Shown here: one piece after another, positions 51,947-60,767 of the stretch
How the letters are laid out: every line of letters begins with the position of its first letter
How positions within the stretch are numbered: position 1 is the first letter of the stretch
Source: Variovorax beijingensis
GTDB lineage: Bacteria; Pseudomonadota; Gammaproteobacteria; Burkholderiales; Burkholderiaceae_C
NCBI RefSeq assembly: GCF_007828835.1
Contig: NZ_VIVL01000001.1
Coordinates: forward strand, 1,108,001 to 1,172,000
Direction: 5' to 3'
Length of the DNA: 64,000 nucleotides
Program-made: the position numbers and the translations under genes
Notes under the pieces: model-generated
Told to the model about the DNA's origin: nothing
Seen by the model: only the letters and a program-made list of their open reading frames with translations
Database searches by the model: none

Positions 51947-52828
51947 ATGAGTTCAACCACCCACGGCACCACGCCCTACTACTTTGTGCCCGGGCCGTCC
52001 GCCTACCCGGTCATGGCCGCGACCGGCCTGTTCTTCGTGATTCTCGGCGCGGGCCAGTGGATCAACGGCCACCAGTGGGGCGCCTGGTCCCTGCTGGCGG
52101 GCATGGTCGCGTGGCTCGCCACGCTGTTCGTCTGGTTCCGCACCGCCATCGGCGAAAGCGAAAGCGGCCAGTACGGCCACAAGATCGACCTCTCGTTCCG
52201 CTGGAGCATGAGCTGGTTCATCTTCTCCGAAGTGATGTTCTTCGGCGCCTTCTTCACCGCGCTGTGGTGGACCCGCACCCATTCGCTGCCGGCACTCGGC
52301 AGCCTCGACAACGCACTGCTCTGGCCCGACTTCAAGGCCGTCTGGCCCAGCGTTGCCGCCGGCGCCACCGGTTCGCCGGCCGACATCGTCGAGCCCTTCC
52401 AGACCGTCGGCCCGTTCTGGCTGCCCACGATCAACACCGCGCTGCTGCTGAGCTCGGGCGTGACGCTCACCATTGCCCACCACGCGCTGCGCGCCGGCCA
52501 TCGTGCCCAGACCATCCGCTTCATGTGGCTCACCGTGCTGCTCGGCGTGCTCTTCCTGGGCGTGCAGGGCTACGAGTACCACCACCTGTACACGGACCTG
52601 AACCTCAAGCTCAGCTCCGGTGCCTACGGCTCGACCTTCTTCATGCTGACCGGCTTCCACGGCCTGCATGTGTTCATCGGCATGCTGATGCTGCTGTTCA
52701 TCACGCTGCGCCTGCAGAAGGGCCACTTCACGCCGGAGCGCCATTTCGGCTTCGAGGGCGCGGCCTGGTACTGGCACTTCGTCGACGTGGTGTGGCTCGG
52801 CCTCTACATGCTGGTGTACTGGCTTTGA
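51947..52828 (+). CDS. ctaE: Cytochrome c oxidase subunit III
   Basis: About 293 aa, seven TMs. Markers are YYFVPGPSAYPVMAATGLFF near the N-terminus, FRWSMSWFIFSEVMFFGAFF with the conserved Glu, and the end FEGAAWYWHFVDVVWLGLY typical of CoxC/CtaE. The ATG at 51947 has AGGAG upstream. It is followed 20 bp later by a strong terminator, marking the end of this operon segment. Confidence 0.96.
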   Translation: MSSTTHGTTPYYFVPGPSAYPVMAATGLFFVILGAGQWINGHQWGAWSLLAGMVAWLATLFVWFRTAIGESESGQYGHKIDLSFRWSMSWFIFSEVMFFGAFFTALWWTRTHSLPALGSLDNALLWPDFKAVWPSVAAGATGSPADIVEPFQTVGPFWLPTINTALLLSSGVTLTIAHHALRAGHRAQTIRFMWLTVLLGVLFLGVQGYEYHHLYTDLNLKLSSGAYGSTFFMLTGFHGLHVFIGMLMLLFITLRLQKGHFTPERHFGFEGAAWYWHFVDVVWLGLYMLVYWL

Positions 52829-52848
52829 GCGACCTCCGCGGCATGCAG

Positions 52849-52876
52849 AAAAAAAGGCGCCGGAAGGCGCCTTTTT
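52849..52876. terminator. Bidirectional intrinsic terminator after ctaE
   Basis: A 6-bp stem GGCGCC/GGCGCC with GGAA loop, preceded by seven A and followed by five T. It therefore stops both the ctaE transcript and the convergent DUF2909 gene transcript. Confidence 0.9.
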
Positions 52877-52902
52877 CATGGTTCTCGTGGAACGAGCACC
52901 AT

Positions 52903-53124
52903 CTACTTGCCGAGCGGGAGCCCGGTGGGCTGGATGTAGCCGAATTTCCAGGCCAGCAGCATGCAGAGGAACAAAAACACCGACAGGCCGATCCGAAAGG
53001 TGAGCGCGCGCGCCATGCCGCCGCTCTTGGCGCGCCCGTTGCGCCCGTCTTTCAGCATGTAGAAGAGCGCGAAGGCAAGGCTCGCGAAGATGCCCACGAA
53101 AACCAGGGCGACGAAATATTTCAT
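52903..53124 (-). CDS. DUF2909 twin-transmembrane protein
   Basis: About 73 aa with two TMs (FVALVFVGIFASLAFALFYM and GLSVFLFLCMLLAWKFGYIQ) joined by a short basic loop (KDGRNGRAKSGG). This is the DUF2909 family, often beside SURF1 in Burkholderiales. The ATG at 53124 is followed at 53145 by an upstream ATG giving a longer N-terminus of low likelihood. Opposite in direction to its oxidase neighbours; starts 36 bp from SURF1 in a divergent arrangement. Confidence 0.8.
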   Translation of the reverse strand: MKYFVALVFVGIFASLAFALFYMLKDGRNGRAKSGGMARALTFRIGLSVFLFLCMLLAWKFGYIQPTGLPLGK

Positions 53125-53160
53125 GACCCCGATTATCGGCCGCACGCCTCATCCACTCCA

Positions 53161-53970
53161 GTGACGCCGGAACCCCTTCATTCCGCCCGCCCGAGGCCCA
53201 GGCGGGGCCGCTTCCTGGTGGTCACGCTGGCCGCGGTGCTGGCCCTTTCCGCCACAGTGTCGCTGGGCCGCTGGCAGTTGTCGCGCGCCGCGCAGAAAGA
53301 GGCGCTGCAGGCCGAGATCGAGGCCCAGAAGCAGAAACCGCCGCTGGCCCAGGCCGAGTTCCTGGCGCTCGAGGCGCCGGCCGGCGAACTGCACCGGCCC
53401 GTGCGGCTGCGCGGCCTCTGGCTGACGCCCCAGACGGTCTACCTGGACAACCGTCAGATGCATGGCGTGCCGGGCTTCTACGTGCTGACGCCGTTCGCCC
53501 TGGAAGGCAGCGACCAGGCCGTGATGATCCAGCGCGGCTGGGTGCAGCGCAACTTCAACGACCGCACGCAGCTGGGCGCGGTCGAGACGCCGCCGGGCAT
53601 CGTCGAGGTCACGGGCCTGATCGAGCCGCCGCCGGGCCATTTGTTCGAACTCGGCAAGCCGGCTGCGGCGGCCTCGGCACCGGAATCCGCGGGGTCTTCG
53701 CCCATCCGGCAGAATCTCGACCTGGAAGCGTTCCGCGCCGAAACCAAGCTGCCGCTGCGGACCGATGTGTCGCTGCAGCAGGTCGGCCCCGCTTCCGAGG
53801 GGTTGCAGCGCGACTGGCCGGCCCCCGCTCTGGGTCTGGAGAAGCACTACGGCTATGCATTCCAGTGGTTCGGGCTTTCGGCCCTCGTGGTCATCCTCTA
53901 TGTCTGGTTCCAAATCATTTCCCCCTACCGCCGCTCGCGGCGCCGCGCACGCGATGAACGCAGCCTCTGA
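53161..53970 (+). CDS. SURF1-family oxidase assembly protein
   Basis: About 269 aa. Two TMs flank the periplasmic domain: VVTLAAVLALSATVSLGRWQ near the N-terminus, with the family GRWQ motif, and LSALVVILYVWFQIIS near the C-terminus. Between are TVYLDNRQMHGVPGFYVLTPF and MIQRGWVQRN. SURF1 helps insert heme a into subunit I. I use GTG 53161, which has no strong ribosome site; the reading frame has no ATG before the first TM. Its 3' end overlaps the next gene by 17 bp. Confidence 0.88.
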   Translation: MTPEPLHSARPRPRRGRFLVVTLAAVLALSATVSLGRWQLSRAAQKEALQAEIEAQKQKPPLAQAEFLALEAPAGELHRPVRLRGLWLTPQTVYLDNRQMHGVPGFYVLTPFALEGSDQAVMIQRGWVQRNFNDRTQLGAVETPPGIVEVTGLIEPPPGHLFELGKPAAAASAPESAGSSPIRQNLDLEAFRAETKLPLRTDVSLQQVGPASEGLQRDWPAPALGLEKHYGYAFQWFGLSALVVILYVWFQIISPYRRSRRRARDERSL

Positions 53971-54637
53971 CGAACCGCTGGGCCTGACGGTGCACTCGAT
54001 GCCGTCGCCCAACCAGGCGCTCGACGGCGCCGAGGGCCGCCGCACGGTGGCCGGGCGCTGGAAGATGATTGCCGTGATGCTGATGTGCGCCGCGCCCGTC
54101 ATCGCGTCCTACTTCACCTACTACGTGATCCGGCCCGAGGGGCGCAGCGTCTACGGCGAACTCATCGATCCGCAGCGCACGCTGCCGGCATTCACCGCAA
54201 CGGACCGCAGCGGTGCGCCGGTCGACCTGGCCACGCTCAAGGGCCAGTGGCTGCTGGTGGCGGTGGCCGACGCAGCCTGCGACGCGCTCTGCGAACAGCA
54301 GCTCTACCTGCAGCGCCAGCTGCGCGAAAGCCTGGGCCGCGAGAAAGACCGGCTCGACCGCGTCTGGCTCGTGAGCGATGCGGCGCCCGTTCCGGCGCGG
54401 CTGGACAACGGCCTGCGCGGCGCCACCGTGCTGCGCGTGCCGCCCGAGCAGCTCGCCAGGTGGCTCGCGCCGGTTCCGGGCCATGGGCTGGCCGAGCACC
54501 TGTACGTGGTCGATCCGATGGGCAACTGGATGATGCGTTTTCCGGCCCGCATGGACGCCGCGGGCGCCAGCCGCGCCAAGCGCGACCTCGACCGCCTGCT
54601 GCGCGCTTCTGCCTCCTGGGACGAGCCCGGCCGCTAG
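53954..54637 (+). CDS. Cytochrome oxidase-associated thioredoxin-like membrane protein
   Basis: About 227 aa. One TM ([21 protein letters not shown], about 37-57, quoted as two pieces [11 protein letters not shown] and [10 protein letters not shown]) leads to a periplasmic domain with a thioredoxin/SCO-like layout: [40 protein letters not shown] and [12 protein letters not shown]. The usual CxxxC copper site is replaced by CDALC (C-x3-C), so copper binding remains possible. It sits between SURF1 and ctaA with a 17-bp overlap, so it is surely part of oxidase assembly. Confidence 0.8.
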   Translation: MNAASDEPLGLTVHSMPSPNQALDGAEGRRTVAGRWKMIAVMLMCAAPVIASYFTYYVIRPEGRSVYGELIDPQRTLPAFTATDRSGAPVDLATLKGQWLLVAVADAACDALCEQQLYLQRQLRESLGREKDRLDRVWLVSDAAPVPARLDNGLRGATVLRVPPEQLARWLAPVPGHGLAEHLYVVDPMGNWMMRFPARMDAAGASRAKRDLDRLLRASASWDEPGR

Positions 54638-54643
54638 CACCGC

Positions 54644-55864
54644 ATGATGGACACCGGCTCGCTCTACGACCTCACCCCCGTCGCCTGGCTGATGGCGGCC
54701 GGCGTGCTGATCGCGCTCGGCCCGCTGCTGTGGGTGTGGCGCCGCAACGCGGGCGCCGGACCGGCGCGCCGGCTGCATGCACTCACCGTGCTGACGCTGT
54801 TCCTCACCTTCGACCTCACGCTGTTCGGCGCCTTCACCCGGCTCACCGATTCGGGCCTGGGCTGCCCCGATTGGCCGGGCTGCTACGGCAACGCGAGCCC
54901 GGTGGGCGCGCGCCACGAGATCGCCATGGCGCAGTCGGCCCAGCCGACCGGTCCGGTCACGCACAGCAAGGCCTGGGTCGAGATGGTGCACCGCTACCTG
55001 GCCACCGGCGTCGGCGTGCTGATCCTCGCGCTTGCGGGCGCCACCTGGGTCGTGCGGCGGCGCCAACGCCGCGCGCCGCCCGCGCCGGGGGACGGCGAGC
55101 ACGCCACGCTCAGCGCCTGGTGGCCCGCGCTCACGCTGGCCTGGGTCTGCCTGCAGGGCGCGTTCGGCGCGCTCACGGTCACCTGGAAGCTCTTTCCCGC
55201 CATCGTCACGCTGCACCTGCTGGGCGCCGTGGTGCTGCTGGTGCTGCTGTGCATCCAGGCGGTGCGCTACCGGCAGGCCGCCGCGGACCGCTTGCCCACG
55301 GCCGTGTCGCCCGCGCTGCGCAACGGGCTGATCGCCACCTCGGCCCTGCTGCTGCTGCAGATCGCACTCGGCGGCTGGGTCAGCACCAACTATGCGGTGC
55401 TGGCCTGCACCCAGTTCCCGACCTGCCAGGGCAGTTGGTGGCCGCCAATGAATTTTGCGCAGGGCTTCGAGATCTGGCGTCACCTGGGCGTGACCGGCAG
55501 TGGCGTGCCGCTCGATTTTTCCGCGCTCACTGCCATCCACTACGTGCATCGGCTGATGGCGTACGCCGTGTTCGCCGCGCTGGGCGTGCTCGCGTGGCAG
55601 CTGCGCCGCACGCCGCCGCTGCGGCCGCAGGCGCGCTGGCTCGCGGGGCTCGCGCTGCTCCAGCTGGCCACGGGCCTGGGCAATGTGCTGCTCGGCTGGC
55701 CGCTGCTCGCTGCGGTCCTGCACACCGGGGGCGCTGCGGCGCTGGCCGTGGTGCTGACATGGGCGCTGTGCGAGAGCCGTCGCGGGGCTGCGGCTGCTTT
55801 CGCACACGACAGAGACAAGGCGCCTGGCGCCCCACACAACAACCAGAGGGAGGCCGCCGCGTGA
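54644..55864 (+). CDS. ctaA: Heme A synthase CtaA (COX15)
   Basis: About 406 aa with eight TMs in two repeats, each with conserved His. Markers are [20 protein letters not shown], a Cys-rich loop, [11 protein letters not shown] and, in the second half, [20 protein letters not shown] and [11 protein letters not shown]. The enzyme oxidises the methyl group of heme O to form heme A for CoxA. It starts six bases after the preceding stop, and its stop overlaps the ctaB start (GTGA). Confidence 0.95.
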   Translation: MMDTGSLYDLTPVAWLMAAGVLIALGPLLWVWRRNAGAGPARRLHALTVLTLFLTFDLTLFGAFTRLTDSGLGCPDWPGCYGNASPVGARHEIAMAQSAQPTGPVTHSKAWVEMVHRYLATGVGVLILALAGATWVVRRRQRRAPPAPGDGEHATLSAWWPALTLAWVCLQGAFGALTVTWKLFPAIVTLHLLGAVVLLVLLCIQAVRYRQAAADRLPTAVSPALRNGLIATSALLLLQIALGGWVSTNYAVLACTQFPTCQGSWWPPMNFAQGFEIWRHLGVTGSGVPLDFSALTAIHYVHRLMAYAVFAALGVLAWQLRRTPPLRPQARWLAGLALLQLATGLGNVLLGWPLLAAVLHTGGAAALAVVLTWALCESRRGAAAAFAHDRDKAPGAPHNNQREAAA

Positions 55865-56766
55865 GCACGCCGATTTCCGTGCAGCAGACAAGTACTGCCA
55901 ATGTGCTGCGCCAGTTCTATGCGCTGACCAAGCCGCGCGTGGTGCAGCTGATCGTTTTCTGCGCCCTCATCGGCATGGTGCTGGCCGTGCCCGGGCTGCC
56001 CTCGTGGGCCGACGTGCAGCGCGCCGCGCTGGCCTGCATCGGCATCTGGCTGGTGGCGGGCGCGGCGGCGGCGTTCAATTGCCTGGTCGAGAAGGGCATC
56101 GACGCCAAGATGAAGCGCACTGCCTGGCGTCCCACGGCGCGCGGACAGCTCAGCGACCTGCAGGCGCTGGTGTTCTCGGCGCTGCTGTGCGCGGCCGGTT
56201 CGGCGCTGCTGTGGTTCCAGGTCAATCCGCTCACCATGTGGCTGACCTTTGCCACCTTCGTCGGCTACGCAGTGATCTACACCGTGATCCTCAAGCCGCT
56301 GACGCCGCAGAACATCGTGATCGGCGGCGCCTCGGGCGCGATGCCGCCGGTGCTGGGCTGGGCCGCGATGACCGGCGACGTGGGCCCCGAGGCGCTGATC
56401 CTGTTCCTGATCATCTTCCTGTGGACACCGCCGCATTTCTGGGCGCTGGCGCTCTACCGCGTCGAGGACTACCGCAAGGCCGGCCTCCCGATGCTGCCCG
56501 TCACGCACGGCAACGAGTTCACGCGGCTGCAGGTGCTGCTCTACACCTTCATCTTGTTCGCGGCCTGCCTGATGCCTTTCATCTACGGCATGAGCGGCTG
56601 GCTCTACCTGGCGGTGGCGGTGGGCGTGAGCATCGGCTTCACGGGCTACGCCTTCGCGCTCTGGCGCAACTACTCCGATGCGTTGGCGCGCAAGACCTTC
56701 CGGTTCTCGCTGATCCACCTGAGCGTGCTGTTCGCGGCACTGCTCGTCGACCATTACCTCCGTTGA
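55861..56766 (+). CDS. ctaB: Heme O synthase (protoheme IX farnesyltransferase)
   Basis: About 301 aa, UbiA-family membrane enzyme that adds farnesyl to heme B. Motifs are [20 protein letters not shown], the first Asp-rich site [19 protein letters not shown] and the second VYR-type [16 protein letters not shown] with GNEFTRLQ. The GTG start overlaps the ctaA stop by four bases. The usual RTxxRP reads RTAWRP. The product heme O is the substrate of CtaA in the same operon. Confidence 0.94.
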   Translation: MSTPISVQQTSTANVLRQFYALTKPRVVQLIVFCALIGMVLAVPGLPSWADVQRAALACIGIWLVAGAAAAFNCLVEKGIDAKMKRTAWRPTARGQLSDLQALVFSALLCAAGSALLWFQVNPLTMWLTFATFVGYAVIYTVILKPLTPQNIVIGGASGAMPPVLGWAAMTGDVGPEALILFLIIFLWTPPHFWALALYRVEDYRKAGLPMLPVTHGNEFTRLQVLLYTFILFAACLMPFIYGMSGWLYLAVAVGVSIGFTGYAFALWRNYSDALARKTFRFSLIHLSVLFAALLVDHYLR

Positions 56767-56790
56767 TTGACTGATCGGACGCCCGTGCCC

Positions 56791-57408
56791 ATGAACAAGC
56801 GAAATGCCCTGAAACTGATTGCCGGCGGTGCGGGATGGGCCGGCGTGGCCGCCACTCTTGGCCTCGGTCTTTCGGCCTGCAGCGAAGCCAAGCCCAGCTT
56901 CAATGCGGTCGACATCACAGGCGCCGACTACGCCCGCGACTTCTCGCTGAAGGACGCCGACGGCAAGCTTCGCACGCTGGCCGACTTCAAGGGCAAGGTG
57001 GTCGTGCTGTTCTTCGGCTATGCGCAGTGCCCCGATGTCTGCCCCACCACCATGACCGAGATGGCGCAGGTCAAGCAGCAGCTCGGCAGCGATGGCGACA
57101 AGCTGCAGGTGCTGTTCGTCACGGTCGACCCGGCGCGCGACACGCCCGAGGTGCTCAAGGCCTACATGGGCGCATTCGACCCGGCCTTCGTCGCGCTGAT
57201 TCCCACGGCCGACCAGCTCGCCCAGCTCGCCAAGGACTTCAAGGTCTACTACAAGAAGGTCGAGGGCAAGACCCCCACCAGCTACTCGATGGACCATTCG
57301 GCCGCCAGCTTCGTCTACGACACTGACGGCCGGCTGCGGCTTTACGCGCGCTATGGCGCCGGCGCGGCGCCCATGGTGTCGGACGTCAAGGCGCTGCTCA
57401 AGTCCTGA
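56791..57408 (+). CDS. SCO-family copper chaperone lipoprotein
   Basis: About 205 aa. A lipoprotein signal (AATLGLGLSAC) tethers a thioredoxin-fold domain with the copper-binding CPDVCPTT and the distal His in MDHSAASFVY. SCO proteins load the CuA site of subunit II and can reduce its cysteines. It follows ctaB by 24 bp. The ATG at 56791 is preferred; a TTG at 56767 is in frame. It completes the set: ctaG for CuB, SCO for CuA, SURF1 and CtaA/B for heme A. Confidence 0.92.
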   Translation: MNKRNALKLIAGGAGWAGVAATLGLGLSACSEAKPSFNAVDITGADYARDFSLKDADGKLRTLADFKGKVVVLFFGYAQCPDVCPTTMTEMAQVKQQLGSDGDKLQVLFVTVDPARDTPEVLKAYMGAFDPAFVALIPTADQLAQLAKDFKVYYKKVEGKTPTSYSMDHSAASFVYDTDGRLRLYARYGAGAAPMVSDVKALLKS

Positions 57409-57433
57409 CCGGGCCGTGACCTATCTGCCTCCC

Positions 57434-58273
57434 ATGGACGCCGCCGTCGCCGTGGCCTCCGTCGAGCACCTGAAGGCGCGCCGGGGCGCCTTCCGCATCG
57501 CTCTCATCCCGCCCGAGGTGCTGCGCGCGCTCAACGACGGGCTGCTCGAGACCGTCAACCTCAACGAATTCATGGCGCTCGAACTGCCGCAGCTCGCGCG
57601 CAGCGTGGCGGCCCATATCGGGCTGGATCCGGCGAGCGAACGGCTGGCCGACACCATCGCCATGCTCGGCGCGTTCAAGCCGATGCAGCGGCACGGCCAT
57701 ATTGCGCGGGCGCTCTACGACCTGGCGGCGCTGCATGCCGAGCGCGACGCCGTTGCCCACCGGCTGGCCACGCACGCAAGCGACGTCGCGCGCTGCTGGG
57801 CCGCGCAGTGGGTCACGCTCTCGGGCCTGCCGCTGGCGGCGCAGCTGGAGGCGGTGCGGCGCTTTGCCGCCGACCCGCACTTCGGCGTGCGCGAAATCGC
57901 CTGGATGGCGGTGCGCGATGCGGTCATCGGCTCGCTCGACGAGTCGCTTGCGCTGCTGCAGCCGTGGACGGCCGACGCCGATCCGAACATCCGCCGCTTC
58001 GCCAGCGAGCTCACGCGCCCGCGCGGCGTCTGGTGCGCGCAGATCGATGCGCTCAAGACCGAACCCTGGCGCGCGCTGCCGCTCATCGAGCCCTTGCGGG
58101 CCGACGCCAGCCGCTACGTGCAGAACTCGGTGGCCAACTGGCTCAACGACGCGAGCAAGACCGAGCCGGAGTGGGTCGACCGGCTCTGCGCGCGCTGGGT
58201 GGCCGAGTCGGACACACCCGCCACCCGCTACATCGCCCGGCGGGCCCTGCGGACGCTGGCCAAGCAGGCATGA
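57434..58273 (+). CDS. AlkC-like HEAT-repeat protein
   Basis: About 279 aa, all-helical. The C-terminal half shows LIEPLRADASRYVQNSVANW and LNDASKTEPEWV, characteristic of AlkC/AlkD-type DNA alkylation repair glycosylases (COG4335), built of HEAT-like repeats that remove 3-methyladenine. It could thus be a DNA glycosylase, but key residues cannot be judged by eye. It lies 25 bp after the SCO gene, so it may be read through from the oxidase operon. The start at 57434 is a choice; a GTG 18 bases upstream is in frame. Confidence 0.7.
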   Translation: MDAAVAVASVEHLKARRGAFRIALIPPEVLRALNDGLLETVNLNEFMALELPQLARSVAAHIGLDPASERLADTIAMLGAFKPMQRHGHIARALYDLAALHAERDAVAHRLATHASDVARCWAAQWVTLSGLPLAAQLEAVRRFAADPHFGVREIAWMAVRDAVIGSLDESLALLQPWTADADPNIRRFASELTRPRGVWCAQIDALKTEPWRALPLIEPLRADASRYVQNSVANWLNDASKTEPEWVDRLCARWVAESDTPATRYIARRALRTLAKQA

Positions 58274-58302
58274 AAAAAGCCCGGCGCGCGGCCGGGCTTG
58301 TT
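58273..58302. terminator. Bidirectional terminator between alkC-like gene and rpoH
   Basis: A perfect 7-bp stem GCCCGGC/GCCGGGC with loop GCGCG (58279-58297). A run of six A precedes it (a U-run for the rpoH message) and TTGTT follows it, so it serves both converging genes. Confidence 0.85.
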
Positions 58303-58325
58303 CGGGTGAAGCGCAGGGACGGGGC

Positions 58326-59267
58326 TCAGGCGAAATCTGCCAGCGCCTTCTTCATCTTCTTCATGGCCGCGACTTCGATCTGGCGAATGCGCTCGGCGCT
58401 CACGCCGTACACCGCCGCCAAGTCGTGCAGCGTCATGCCGCCCGAGCCGTCGTCGTTGACCTTGAGCCAGCGCTCTTCGACGATGCGGCGGCTGCGGTCG
58501 TCCAGCGCTTCGAGCGCGGTGGCGATGCCGTCGCTCGAGAGCCGGTCGCGCTGCTGCGACTCGAGCAGGGCGGTCGGCTCCTGCGTGGCATCGGCCAGGT
58601 AGGCGATCGGACCGAAGGCCTCGTCGCCGTCGTCCGACGGACCCGGATCGAGCAGCACGTCGCCGCCCGACAGGCGGGTTTCCATTTCCAGCACTTCTTC
58701 GGGCTTGACGTTGAGCCGGGTCGCCATCTGCGACACCTCGTCGGGGCTCAGCGTGTCGCGGTGCGTGCCGTTGTCGGCCGCAGCCGAGTCGGCCTTGAAG
58801 CCCTGCTTCATCGAGCGCAGGTTGAAGAACAGCTTGCGCTGGGCCTTGGTCGTCGCGACCTTGACCATGCGCCAGTTCTTCAGGATGTACTCGTGGATCT
58901 CGGCCTTGATCCAGTGCATGGCGTAGCTCACGAGCCGCACGCCCTGGTCGGGGTCGAAGCGCTTCACGGCCTTCATGAGGCCGACGTTGCCTTCCTGGAT
59001 CAGGTCGCCGTGCGGCAATCCGTAGCCCAGGTACTGGCGCGAAATGGACACCACGAGGCGCAGGTGCGAGAGGATCAGCGCACCGGCCGCTTCGAGGTCG
59101 TTGTGGTCGCGCAAACGGCGTGCGAAGCCCTGCTCTTCTTCGAGCGTGAGCATCGGCAGGCGGTTGGCGGCCGAAATATAAGCATCCAGGTTGCCCAGCG
59201 GCGGCACCATCGACCATGGATTGGCGACGGCGAGCTGGTTGGCAGAGGCTCCAGACAGCGTGGTCAT
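58326..59267 (-). CDS. rpoH: Heat-shock sigma factor RpoH (sigma-32)
   Basis: About 313 aa. Region 2 holds HLRLVVSISRQYLGYGLPHG, DLIQEGNVGLMKAVKRFDPD and the -10 melting helix SYAMHWIKAEIHEYI. The RpoH box QRKLFFNLR is intact. Region 4 ends with LHDLAAVYGVSAERIRQIEV. It directs RNA polymerase to chaperone and protease promoters. I chose ATG 59267, which has AAAGGAG upstream; an ATG at 59294 sits almost inside the CIRCE element. A perfect CIRCE lies just upstream, so HrcA should repress it. Confidence 0.95.
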   Translation of the reverse strand: MTTLSGASANQLAVANPWSMVPPLGNLDAYISAANRLPMLTLEEEQGFARRLRDHNDLEAAGALILSHLRLVVSISRQYLGYGLPHGDLIQEGNVGLMKAVKRFDPDQGVRLVSYAMHWIKAEIHEYILKNWRMVKVATTKAQRKLFFNLRSMKQGFKADSAAADNGTHRDTLSPDEVSQMATRLNVKPEEVLEMETRLSGGDVLLDPGPSDDGDEAFGPIAYLADATQEPTALLESQQRDRLSSDGIATALEALDDRSRRIVEERWLKVNDDGSGGMTLHDLAAVYGVSAERIRQIEVAAMKKMKKALADFA

Positions 59268-59295
59268 CAGGGGAAACTCCTTTGTATTGGGCATA

Positions 59296-59322
59296 TTAGC
59301 ACTCGATTAGAGGGAGTGCTAA
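59296..59322. promoter_or_regulatory. CIRCE element (HrcA operator) of rpoH
   Basis: Perfect CIRCE: TTAGCACTC at 59296-59304, nine-base spacer, GAGTGCTAA at 59314-59322. It ends 28 bp before the rpoH start codon and its proximal arm overlaps an extended -10-like TGCTAATAT (minus strand). HrcA, usually the repressor of groES and dnaK operons, would therefore also control sigma-32. Confidence 0.95.
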
Positions 59323-59413
59323 ACCAAGGGTTCCCCCTAAGTTTCTATCGCACCGATAGCCAAAGCTGTCAGCCGGACGGCGATACGGCCCGCGGCGGCG
59401 TCCGACCTGGGGA

Positions 59414-59878
59414 TCACCAGCGGATACCGAGGCGCAAAAACAGCTTCGAAAGTACGAACAGCGGCCCCACCCAAAGATATTGGATGTCTTCGAAGAAAGA
59501 AGGTTTCCTGCCTTCGATCCTGTGGCCGATGAACTGGAAGATCCAGGCCACCACGAAGATGGCGGCGGAAATAGGCAGTACAAGGCTTCCCATGGCATGA
59601 ACCAGCGCCAGCACGAGGGCCGTGCCGGCCAGCATGGCGGCCAGGAAGGCAGGGGAGCGCAGGGTGGCGTAGTAGACCAGGCTCGCGGCCACGAAGACGT
59701 AGGCGGCCCAGGGATGCAGCGCATACAGCAGGCCGACGAGGCTCAGCATGATGGCCGGGATCGCGGCGAAGTGAATCAGCTCGTTGGTCGGATGGCGGTG
59801 GCTTTCGCCATAGTGGGCCAGCAGCCGGTCGACCTTGCGCTCGCCCGCTGCCAGCGGGACATCGGCGGTGTGCATCAT
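59414..59878 (-). CDS. Mpo1-like (DUF962) membrane protein
   Basis: About 154 aa with four TMs. The family marks are HYGESHRHPTNELIHFAAIP at the start and FQFIGHRIEGRKPSFFEDIQ at the end, with the paired His motifs (HxxxxH, GH) of Mpo1-type 2-hydroxy fatty acid dioxygenases, which use Fe to shorten 2-hydroxy fatty acids by one carbon. Activity of bacterial members is mostly untested. GGAG precedes ATG 59878. It lies upstream of rpoH on the same strand, with the CIRCE between. Confidence 0.85.
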   Translation of the reverse strand: MMHTADVPLAAGERKVDRLLAHYGESHRHPTNELIHFAAIPAIMLSLVGLLYALHPWAAYVFVAASLVYYATLRSPAFLAAMLAGTALVLALVHAMGSLVLPISAAIFVVAWIFQFIGHRIEGRKPSFFEDIQYLWVGPLFVLSKLFLRLGIRW

Positions 59879-60043
59879 GCTTGTCTCCAAAACGCCGTTC
59901 GATGCGGCGGGTAGCGCATGGTGCTCCCGCGCGCAGTGGATGGCAAGTGCTATGAAAAGAAGAGCAAGCGCTGCCCCGAAACGGCGGCTACCCCATGACT
60001 TAGTGCACTGTTGCGCGCCGGGCGCGTCGCTAAGATCGACCGC

Positions 60044-60757
60044 GTGGCTTCGCTCGAATCTCCCTCCAACCCGCTGCCGCCGACCCTGGAGGGCGGCATC
60101 CCCGCGCATCCGCCCGGCGCGATCCTGGTGGTGGACGACCACGACCTGCTGCGGCTCGGCGTGCGCGCGCTGATCGAGGCGCAGACCGCTGCGTCGGGGG
60201 CGGGCATCGAGGTCTTCGAGGCCGCCAGCGCGGCCGATGCGCTGGCGCTCTACGAAAAGCACCGCGAATCGATCCGCCTCGTGCTGCTGGATCTGGCGCT
60301 GCCCGATACCCACGGCCTGAGCGGCCTCGCGGAATTTCGCCTGCGCCACCCGTCCGCCCGCATCGTGGTGCTGTCGGGCACTGGCAACACCTCCCTGGCA
60401 CAGGGAGCGGTGGCACTGGGCGCGAGCGCCTTTCTTCCGAAGTCGGCGGACCTGAAGGAGGTGGTGGGATTCATCCGCGCCTGCGGCCTGCTCGAGCCCG
60501 GCGCGTCTAAAGCTCCCCCTCCCGCCACCGTGCCGAAGGCGCCCGGCAGCTATGCCGAATCGGCCCAGGCCAGCGCCTGGCAGGAGCTCACGCCGCGCCA
60601 GATGCAGGTGCTGCAATGGGTGCTCGACGGCAAGGCAAACAAGGAGATCGCCCAGCTCGCGAACCTGAGCGAAGGCACGGTGAAGAACCATGTATCGACC
60701 ATCCTGCTGCTGTTCGGCGTGCGTTCGCGTGCGCAGCTGATCAGCAGCCTGCGTTGA
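60044..60757 (+). CDS. LuxR/NarL-family response regulator
   Basis: About 237 aa. The receiver is canonical (VVDDHDLLRLGV, phospho-acceptor Asp83 in LLDLALPDTHG, and Lys in LPKSADLKEV), and the C-terminal LuxR HTH reads TPRQMQVLQWVLDGKANKEI. A GTG start is used; no ATG gives the receiver edge. Its stop is ten bases before the hybrid kinase gene, so the pair forms an operon and a phosphorelay is likely. Contrast with the degenerate regulator at 2990. Confidence 0.88.
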   Translation: MASLESPSNPLPPTLEGGIPAHPPGAILVVDDHDLLRLGVRALIEAQTAASGAGIEVFEAASAADALALYEKHRESIRLVLLDLALPDTHGLSGLAEFRLRHPSARIVVLSGTGNTSLAQGAVALGASAFLPKSADLKEVVGFIRACGLLEPGASKAPPPATVPKAPGSYAESAQASAWQELTPRQMQVLQWVLDGKANKEIAQLANLSEGTVKNHVSTILLLFGVRSRAQLISSLR

Positions 60758-60767
60758 GCCGCCGCGC

